A DNA stretch of 64,000 bases from assembly GCF_036182465.1 (NCBI RefSeq), contig NZ_CP108081.1, positions 9,052,001 to 9,116,000 of the forward strand, in the 5' to 3' direction. The stretch's first letter is position 1. Each line of letters begins with the position of its first letter. The position numbers were made by a program, and so were the translations under genes. Below are positions 58,526 through 64,000 of this stretch, piece after piece. The DNA comes from Streptomyces sp. NBC_00258 (GTDB taxonomy: Bacteria; Actinomycetota; Actinomycetes; Streptomycetales; Streptomycetaceae). Under the pieces are notes generated by a model, which had not been told where the DNA came from, made no database searches, and worked only from the letters and a program-made list of their open reading frames with translations.

Positions 58526-59109
58526 GCCGGATGCTGAGGATCGTGAACCGGGTGCTGCTGGGCCTCGCGGGCCTGCTCCTCGTCGTGTTCGGCGGCTCCG
58601 TGCTGGTCGTCGGCCTCGGGGCGAACCCGCCCTCGTGGTGGATCCACGACGGACGGCACGACGTGCTGCTGAGCGACGCGGACCGGGCGCGATGGCGGGA
58701 CGACGGCTGGTGGTGGCCCACCGTCATCGCCGTACTCGCCGTGGCCGTGCTGCTCGCCCTGTGGTGGCTCACGGCCGTACTGCGCCGGCGTCGGCTCGCC
58801 GAGGTGCTCGTCGACACCGGCGACGGCGAGGGCGCGCTGCTGAGGGGCCGGGCCCTGGAGGGCGTACTGGCCGGTGAGGCGGGAGCGCTGGACGGGGTCG
58901 AGCGGGCCCAGGCGTCACTCACCGGGCGCCGCAACGTCCCCGAGGCGCGCGTCCAACTCCTCCTGGAACCCCACGCCGACCCCGGCGACGCCCTCCACCG
59001 CCTGACCACGGAGGCCCTGGCCCACGCAAGGGACTCGGCGGGCCTCGCGTCCCTCCCGGCGGAAGTACGCCTACGGGGGGTCAAGCACGGCGCGGAACGG
59101 GTCAACTAG
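58522..59109 (+). CDS. AmaP-like alkaline shock membrane anchor protein
   Basis: 195 residues from ATG 58522 (ATGA). Two transmembrane segments (VLLGLAGLLLVVFGGSVLVV and WPTVIAVLAVAVLLALWWLT) separated by a 45-residue loop, then a C-terminal domain (AEVLVDTGDGEGALLRGRAL, RRNVPEARVQLLLEPHADPG). This matches AmaP topology. It ends the operon before a strong hairpin. In Firmicutes AmaP tethers Asp23 to the membrane. Confidence 0.82.
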   Translation: MSRMLRIVNRVLLGLAGLLLVVFGGSVLVVGLGANPPSWWIHDGRHDVLLSDADRARWRDDGWWWPTVIAVLAVAVLLALWWLTAVLRRRRLAEVLVDTGDGEGALLRGRALEGVLAGEAGALDGVERAQASLTGRRNVPEARVQLLLEPHADPGDALHRLTTEALAHARDSAGLASLPAEVRLRGVKHGAERVN

Positions 59110-59140
59110 CCCGCGCCCCTGGATCTTTCAGGGGCGCGGG
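59110..59140. terminator. Hairpin terminator after the Asp23/AmaP operon
   Basis: CCCGCGCCCCTG (59110-59121) and CAGGGGCGCGGG (59129-59140) pair perfectly around GATCTTT. The right arm merges into a variant dispersed element (59131-59153). It starts at the operon stop and faces the convergent SDR gene. Confidence 0.8.
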
Positions 59141-59192
59141 GAACCGCGCGACAAGCCCCCACGCACCCGCAGCCACACAACAACCCCACCGT

Positions 59193-59948
59193 TCAGAACC
59201 CGTGCCGAGCCCCACCATCCACAGGCACCATGATCCCCGTCAGATAAGAAGCGGCCGGAGACAACAGGAACGCGGCCGTACGGCCGAACTCCTCCGGCGT
59301 CCCGTACCGACGGAGCGGAATCCGCGCCTCATTGGCGGCCCGCGCGGCCTCCGGATCCGGCGCGTACCCGTCCAGCTCGCGCACGCGATCCGTGTCGATC
59401 CGTGCTGGCAGCACCCCGACCACCCGGATCCCCCGCGGCCCGAGCTCGTCGGAGAGCGACTTGGCGAACCCCGCGAGACCGGGACGCAGACCGTTGGAGA
59501 TGGTCAGACCCGGGATCGGCTCGTGCACCGAACCGGAGAGCACGAAGCCGATGACCCCGCCCTCGCCGAGCTCCGCGGCGGCCGCACGGGCCAGCCGGAC
59601 CGCGCCCAGGAAGACCGACTCGAACGCCGACTGCCACTGCTCGTCCGTGTTGTCGGCGACGAACCCGGGCGGCGGGCCGCCGACGCTGATCAGGATGCCG
59701 TCGAAACCGCCGAAGCGCTCGCGCGCGGCCGCGATCAGGCTCTGCGGGGCACTCGGGTCGGAGTTGTCCACGGCCACGCCGTGCGCGTTCGGGCCGAGGG
59801 CCGTCGCGGCCTCGGCCACCGTCTTCTCGTCGCGCCCCGTGATGATCACCTTCGCGCCGTCGCCGACGAGCTCACGCGCGGAGGCGTGGCCCAGGCCGCG
59901 CGTTGCTCCGGTAACGACGTAGACGCGGTCCTTCAGTCCAAGATCCAT
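59193..59948 (-). CDS. SDR-family oxidoreductase with atypical active site
   Basis: 251 residues. Rossmann motif VVTGATRGLGHASA near the N terminus, NADP(H)-compatible ITGRDEKTVAEAATALG, and VDNSDPSAPQSLIAAARERF. Catalytic Ser is present in FVLSGSVHEPIPGL. The canonical YxxxK motif is not seen; the equivalent segment reads TISNGLRPGLAGFAKSL. A subgroup of SDRs shares this SNxxR pattern, so it may still be active, with altered chemistry. It ends with MVPVDGGARHGF. It is six bases from the GH15 gene in the same direction. Confidence 0.85.
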   Translation of the reverse strand: MDLGLKDRVYVVTGATRGLGHASARELVGDGAKVIITGRDEKTVAEAATALGPNAHGVAVDNSDPSAPQSLIAAARERFGGFDGILISVGGPPPGFVADNTDEQWQSAFESVFLGAVRLARAAAAELGEGGVIGFVLSGSVHEPIPGLTISNGLRPGLAGFAKSLSDELGPRGIRVVGVLPARIDTDRVRELDGYAPDPEAARAANEARIPLRRYGTPEEFGRTAAFLLSPAASYLTGIMVPVDGGARHGF

Positions 59949-59953
59949 GGGCC

Positions 59954-61774
59954 CTATCCTGCCCCCTCCTCATCGGACCCTCCAGCCCCTCCCCGGCCCC
60001 CTTCCCCGTCGAACAGGGCGAGGGCGGTGCCCACCAGGCCGATGTGGCTGAACGCCTGTGGGAAGTTGCCGAGCTGGTGGCCGGCCACGGGGTCGTACTC
60101 CTCGGCCAGCAGCCCCACGTCGTTGCGGAGCGCGACGAGCCGCTCGAACAGGTCGAGGGCCTCCTTCGTACGGCCCGTCAGGTGCAGCGCGTCCGCGAGC
60201 CAGAACGAGCAGACGATGAACGAGCCCTCGTTGCCCGGCAGTCCGTCGATGGCCGTCGGGTCCGAGTCGTACCGGCGCACCAGGCCGTCGCGCGTGAGTT
60301 CCGCCCGGACCGCGTCGACCGTGCCGACCACCCGAGGATCGTCCGGCGGCAGGAAGCCGAGGCGGGGGATCAGCAGCAGCGCGGCGTCCAGTTCACGGGA
60401 GCCGTACGACTGTGTGAACGTATTGCGCTCCGGGTCGTAGCCGCGCTCGCACACCTCGCGGTGCACCTCGTCGCGCATCGCACGCCAGCGGTCCACGTCG
60501 CCGCTCAGATCCGGGTTCTCCTCCAGCGTGCGGACCGTACGGTCGGCGGCCACCCACGCCATCACCTTCGAGTGCACGAAGTGGCGGCGCGGACCCCGGA
60601 CCTCCCACAGCCCCTCGTCCGGCTCACGCCACGCCGACCACAGGAAGTCCATCAGCGCCTGGCGCAGCCGCCACACGTGCGGCTTGGCGGGCAGACCAGC
60701 GTGCTGCGCGAGGGTGAGCGAGTCGATCACCTCGCCGTACACGTCGAGCTGCGACTGCCGTACGGCGTGGTTGCCGATCCGGACCGGCGCCGAGTCGCGG
60801 AAACCGGGCAGCCACGCCAGCTCGAACTCGGGGATCCGCCGCTCGCCCGCCAGGCCGTACATGATCTGCAGCTCCGCCGGGTCACCCGCGACCGCGCGCA
60901 GCAGCCAGTCGCGCCACGCCGCAGCCTCCTCCTGGTAGCCGCACGCGAGCAGCGCGCCCAGGGTGAGTGTGGAGTCGCGGAGCCAGCAGTAGCGGTAGTC
61001 CCAGTTGCGTACGCCGCCGATCTCCTCGGGGAGCGACGTCGTGGGCGCCGCGACGATACCGCCGCTCGGCGCGTACGTGAGGGCCTTGAGGGTGATCAGG
61101 GAGCGGACGACGGCGTCCCGGTGCGGTCCGTCGTAGCGGCAGCGGGCCGCCCACGCCTGCCAGTCGGAGAGGCTCGCGGACAGCGCCTCGTACGGGTCGA
61201 CGCGCGCGGGGCGCGGTTGGTGCGAGGGGTGCCAGGTCAGTACGAAGGCGACCCGCTCGCCCTCGGCGACCTCGAACTCCGAGTGCGTACCGAAATCCTT
61301 GCCCCAGGTGCGCACCTCGGGCTCGCTGCGCAGCCACACCGAGTCCGGGCCCGCGACGGCCACCCGATGGCCGTCGGACTTGCGCATCCACGGCACGATC
61401 GAGCCGTAGTCGAAGCGCAGCCGCAGGGTGCTGCGCACGGTGACCCGGCCCTTGAGGCCTTCGACGATCCGTACGACGTCGGGGGCGCGGTCGCGCTGTG
61501 GCATCAGGTCGGTGACGCGTACCGTGCCGTCCTCGGTCTCCCACTCGGTGTCGAGCACGAGGGAGTCGGTGCGGTAGGCCCGCCGGGTGCAGACGTCCGC
61601 TCCTTTCGGCGCGATCCGCCAGTGGCCGTTCTCCTCGTCCCCGAGCAGTTTCGCGAAACAGGCCGCCGAGTCGAACCGCGGCAGGCAGAGCCAGTCGATC
61701 GACCCGTCCCGCCCGACGAGGGCGGCGGTCTGGTGGTCGCCGATGAGGGCGTAGTCCTCGATGGATGGGTGCAC
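59954..61774 (-). CDS. GH15-family glycoside hydrolase (glucoamylase/trehalase-like)
   Basis: 606 residues from GTG 61774 (VHPSIEDYALIGDHQTAALV); a TTG at 61807 would add 11. The N-terminal beta domain (about 1-250) and (alpha/alpha)6 barrel are recognisable: GRDGSIDWLCLPRFDSAACF, VRNWDYRYCWLRDSTLTLGA (holds a catalytic Glu region just before, LPEEIGG), WAADRTV-type AWVAADRTVRTLEENPD, and LGNFPQAFSHIGLVGTALAL. Bacterial members act on starch, dextrin or trehalose. No signal peptide, so cytoplasmic; trehalose breakdown is possible but not proven. Confidence 0.9.
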   Translation of the reverse strand: MHPSIEDYALIGDHQTAALVGRDGSIDWLCLPRFDSAACFAKLLGDEENGHWRIAPKGADVCTRRAYRTDSLVLDTEWETEDGTVRVTDLMPQRDRAPDVVRIVEGLKGRVTVRSTLRLRFDYGSIVPWMRKSDGHRVAVAGPDSVWLRSEPEVRTWGKDFGTHSEFEVAEGERVAFVLTWHPSHQPRPARVDPYEALSASLSDWQAWAARCRYDGPHRDAVVRSLITLKALTYAPSGGIVAAPTTSLPEEIGGVRNWDYRYCWLRDSTLTLGALLACGYQEEAAAWRDWLLRAVAGDPAELQIMYGLAGERRIPEFELAWLPGFRDSAPVRIGNHAVRQSQLDVYGEVIDSLTLAQHAGLPAKPHVWRLRQALMDFLWSAWREPDEGLWEVRGPRRHFVHSKVMAWVAADRTVRTLEENPDLSGDVDRWRAMRDEVHREVCERGYDPERNTFTQSYGSRELDAALLLIPRLGFLPPDDPRVVGTVDAVRAELTRDGLVRRYDSDPTAIDGLPGNEGSFIVCSFWLADALHLTGRTKEALDLFERLVALRNDVGLLAEEYDPVAGHQLGNFPQAFSHIGLVGTALALFDGEGGRGGAGGSDEEGAG

Positions 61775-61839
61775 GTCTGCCGGGTTCCCGGCGATTGTGG
61801 CGATCAATCCAGGCCGTTTGAGGGGTGCGGGTCCGTTGT

Positions 61840-61865
61840 GGCTGGTCGCGCAGTTCCCCGCGCCC
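61840..61865 (-). repeat. Dispersed GC-rich intergenic element, copy 8 (inverted)
   Basis: GGCTGGTCGCGCAGTTCCCC then GCGCCC, between the SURF1 stop (61899) and the GH15 start. Confidence 0.7.
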
Positions 61866-61898
61866 ATGACGGGGCGGGGCCCGGCCCCCGCCTCTCGC

Positions 61899-62714
61899 TC
61901 AGACCGTGGCCGGTTCCGCCTTCGGGGCGGATTCCGCTGCGGCCGCCTCTGCCAGGTCGCGGCGTTCGCGGCGGACCAGGATCACCCAGCCGACGGGGAC
62001 GCCCGCGGCGAAGAGCCACCACTGGACGGCGTACGCCATGTGGGGGCCGATGCCGCTGTGGTCGGGCTCCGAGATCAGTTCGGGGGTGTCGTTCTTCGGC
62101 TCCGGCGCGGTCAGCTCGATGTAACCGCCGAGGACCTGCTTGCCGAGCGCCTTCGCCTGCTGCTCGCTGTTGATCAGCATGACCATGCGGTCGGGGAGGC
62201 CGCGGACGTCCTTGATGCCGCTGTCGGCGGTCGTCTCGTCGGCCATCAGCCGGCCCGTGACGGTCGTCTCGCCCTTCGCGGGCGCGGGGACCTTCGGGAA
62301 CTGGGTCTGCGCGCCGTCCGCGGGGATCCAGCCGCGGTTGACCACGAGGACCTTGCCGTCGTCCAGGACGAACGGGGTCAGCACGTGGTAGCCGACCTCT
62401 TCGTCGGAGTTGGTGCGGCGGCGGACGACGACCTCGTCCGCGGTGTCGAAGGTGCCCTTCGCGGTCACCCGGCGGTACAGGTCGTCGCGCTCGATCGCCT
62501 TGCCCGGCGCGGTGAGCGACTCGGCGGGGACCGGCTTCGCGGACAGCGAGTCGGAGATCACCTTGTTCAGCGCGACCTTGTGCTCGTGCCGGTGCAGCTG
62601 CCAGAAGCCCAGCTCGATCATCGTCGGGATGAGCGCGAGCATGATGAGGGTGAGGATCACCCACTGCCGGGACAACAGGAAGCGGTACACCCCACGACCG
62701 TACAACTCGGTCAT
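61899..62714 (-). CDS. SURF1-family cytochrome oxidase assembly protein
   Basis: 271 residues. Two transmembrane segments near the ends: VILTLIMLALIPTMIELGFW (about 19-38) and MAYAVQWWLFAAGVPVGWVI (about 225-245), with the SURF1 domain between. LGFWQLHRHEHKVALN, VLVVNRGWIPADG and HMAYAVQWWLFA are hallmarks. It assists assembly of the aa3-type cytochrome c oxidase. The 25-residue C-terminal tail is Ala/Glu-rich. Confidence 0.94.
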   Translation of the reverse strand: MTELYGRGVYRFLLSRQWVILTLIMLALIPTMIELGFWQLHRHEHKVALNKVISDSLSAKPVPAESLTAPGKAIERDDLYRRVTAKGTFDTADEVVVRRRTNSDEEVGYHVLTPFVLDDGKVLVVNRGWIPADGAQTQFPKVPAPAKGETTVTGRLMADETTADSGIKDVRGLPDRMVMLINSEQQAKALGKQVLGGYIELTAPEPKNDTPELISEPDHSGIGPHMAYAVQWWLFAAGVPVGWVILVRRERRDLAEAAAAESAPKAEPATV

Positions 62715-62767
62715 GGGGTGTCGAGCGGGAGGGGTGGCTTGGAGGCGTGTGGTTCGGACGGGGCGGT

Positions 62768-63001
62768 TCAGACCTTGTCGATGATCCCCACCCTCCCCTC
62801 CGCGCGGGCGCAGTGGGCCCCGCAGTACCAGTGGCCCTCGACCTCGACACCCTGGCCGATGATCTGGACGCGACAGTGCTCGCAGATGGGCGCCATGCGG
62901 TGGATGGCGCAGGAGAAGCAGTCGAAGACGTGCACCGCGCCCTGCGCGTGCACCTCGAACGTCATGCCGTAGTCGTTTCCGCAGACCTCACAACGTGCCA
63001 T
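62768..63001 (-). CDS. Small zinc-ribbon protein of unknown function
   Basis: 77 residues from ATG 63001 (MARCEVCGNDYGMTFEVHAQ); the frame continues upstream without support. Four Cys pairs: CEVC, CFSC, CEHC, and CGAHC, enough for two zinc sites. GHWYCGAHCARAEGRVGIID ends the protein. Common in actinobacteria with no assigned role. It lies 53 bases from the SURF1 gene on the same strand, so it may be cotranscribed with surf1. Confidence 0.8.
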   Translation of the reverse strand: MARCEVCGNDYGMTFEVHAQGAVHVFDCFSCAIHRMAPICEHCRVQIIGQGVEVEGHWYCGAHCARAEGRVGIIDKV

Positions 63002-63180
63002 GCGCCACAGGGTGGGCCGCCGGGGCGGTACGGGCGAGCGGTCGGCGGGCGAGTCGCTCCCCAATCACCCGTACGACCGGATGTCCGCGGTCACCCGGAG
63101 GACCCGATGCCCGGATGCCCCGTGCTCGCCCCTCGCGCCCCGGACGACCCGCGTTCCGCGATACGGCCCAGGGTCCTCCG

Positions 63181-64000
63181 CTACGCCTTCGACGCCGGCT
63201 CCACGTCCCGCAGCAGCTGGCCGAACGCGGCCTCGTCGACGACCGGGGTGCCGAACTGGCGGGCCTTGACCACCTTGGACGTACCGGAGTCCGGGTCGTT
63301 CGTCACGAGGAGGCTGGTGAGCCGGGACAGGCTCGTCGCGACATGCAGCCCGGCCTCGACGGCGCGGTCCTCCAGGAGGTCGCGCTCGACCGAGGTGTCC
63401 CCGGAGAACGCGATGCGCATGCCCTGCTTGAGCTGCTTGCCCGGTTCGTACCGCCCCGGGTTGGGATACGGGCAGGCGGGCCTCTTGCGCGAGGGGCGCC
63501 AACTCCCGGACACGTAGCCCCCGGACGAGTAGCCGCCGGGGGACTGGCCCCCGGACTGCCGGCCGATCCGCGGCGTCGCCCGGTCCGTCCACTCCGTCAG
63601 CGGCCGGCATTCGAGCAGCGGCAGCCGTACGCCCTCGCGCGCGGCGGCCTGCAGGCTCGGCCGGAACGCCTCGGCCAGCACGCGCGCGTCGTCCAGCGCG
63701 TGGTGCGCGCGCTGCTGCACGACGCCGAAGTGCGCCGCGAGGGACTCCAGCTTGTGGTTGGCCAGCGGCAGGCCCAGCTCCTTGGACAGCGCGATGGTGC
63801 ACAGCCGCTGACGGACCGGCGCCTCGCGCTCCGCGCGCGCGTACTCCCGCGCGATCATCGACCAGTCGAACACCGCGTTGTGCGCGACGAGGACGCGGCC
63901 GTCGAGCCGGGACGCGAACTCCTCGGCGATCTCCGGGAACAGGGGTGCCCCTTCGAGCACGTCGCTCGTCAGACCGTGGATCCACACCGGCCCCGGGTCC
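63181..64000 (-). CDS. DEDDh 3'-5' exonuclease with C-terminal BRCT domain (5' end outside window)
   Basis: The 5' end lies beyond 64000; 273 residues are visible. ExoII and ExoIII motifs are seen: VLVAHNAVFDWSMIAREYAR and AHHALDDARVLAEAFRPSLQ, with WIHGLTSDVLEG before them; the ExoI motif must lie outside. A low-complexity Gly/Ser linker precedes the BRCT domain (GMRIAFSGDTSVERDLLEDR, LLVTNDPDSGTSKVVKARQF, GTPVVDEAAFGQLLRDVE). This DnaQ-like/BRCT architecture is common in actinobacteria and implies DNA repair or proofreading. Confidence 0.9.
   Translation of the reverse strand, partial: DPGPVWIHGLTSDVLEGAPLFPEIAEEFASRLDGRVLVAHNAVFDWSMIAREYARAEREAPVRQRLCTIALSKELGLPLANHKLESLAAHFGVVQQRAHHALDDARVLAEAFRPSLQAAAREGVRLPLLECRPLTEWTDRATPRIGRQSGGQSPGGYSSGGYVSGSWRPSRKRPACPYPNPGRYEPGKQLKQGMRIAFSGDTSVERDLLEDRAVEAGLHVATSLSRLTSLLVTNDPDSGTSKVVKARQFGTPVVDEAAFGQLLRDVEPASKA

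Overview
The window is high-GC actinobacterial DNA, almost certainly a Streptomyces chromosome. The basis is pervasive G/C at third codon positions, GTG and TTG starts, four-base ATGA/GTGA gene overlaps, a Streptomyces-type ectABCD cluster, mycothiol-type domains, and a 3' end carrying the small nucleoid protein Gbn next to an Asp23-type cluster. From memory (not checked) the gene order resembles the S. coelicolor SCO1837-SCO1876 region. I see no phage, insertion sequence, CRISPR array, rRNA or tRNA.

Layout. 1-8.9 kb: end of an NCS2 purine permease, a penicillin-binding protein, a two-component system preceded by a broken membrane-protein gene, a GNAT acetyltransferase, an IclR regulator divergent from an aldehyde dehydrogenase, then DUF1349 and DinB-like proteins. 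9.2-12.5 kb: ectABCD for ectoine and 5-hydroxyectoine, ending in a perfect 42-bp palindrome shared with a convergent Old Yellow Enzyme gene. That gene is divergent from a MarR regulator, with two matching operator-like sites between them. 14.3-19.9 kb: an ECF sigma factor with a zinc-finger/MDMPI fusion as its likely anti-sigma factor, two class V aminotransferases, a DsbA-like protein and a GNAT. 20-22.6 kb: a three-gene polar amino acid ABC transporter with a perfect TATAAT -10 box and an overlapping palindrome. Then come an amidohydrolase and an LAETG wall-anchored protein.

25.1-43.95 kb: a large cobalamin cluster on the minus strand. In transcription order it reads cobalamin riboswitch, a 19-codon leader ORF, cbiB, cobQ, cobN, chlID-type chelatase, cobO, cobB, cobI, (a ZIP transporter on the opposite strand), cobM, cobL, cbiG-cobJ fusion, cobH, cbiX with a His-rich tail, cobC. 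Most junctions are four-base overlaps, so the genes look translationally coupled. The cluster mixes early-cobalt genes (cbiX, cbiG) with late-cobalt genes (cobN, chlID).

44-54 kb: PiT phosphate transporter with a small partner and an upstream PHO box, GH25 lysozyme, class II aldolase, alpha/beta hydrolase, a large unrecognised protein, VOC protein, neutral zinc metallopeptidase, and an ABC-F translation factor preceded by a seven-codon ORF. 54.3-59.1 kb: the gbn gene behind a dense GATC array, an enoyl-CoA hydratase, and a six-gene Asp23/AmaP-type envelope cluster. 59.2-64 kb: SDR, GH15 hydrolase, SURF1, a zinc-ribbon protein, and a DEDDh exonuclease-BRCT protein cut by the window edge.

A GC-rich element with core GGGGCGCGGGGAACTGCGCG recurs about eight times, always between genes. 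All coordinates were read by eye. Family names rest on motif recognition without database searches.
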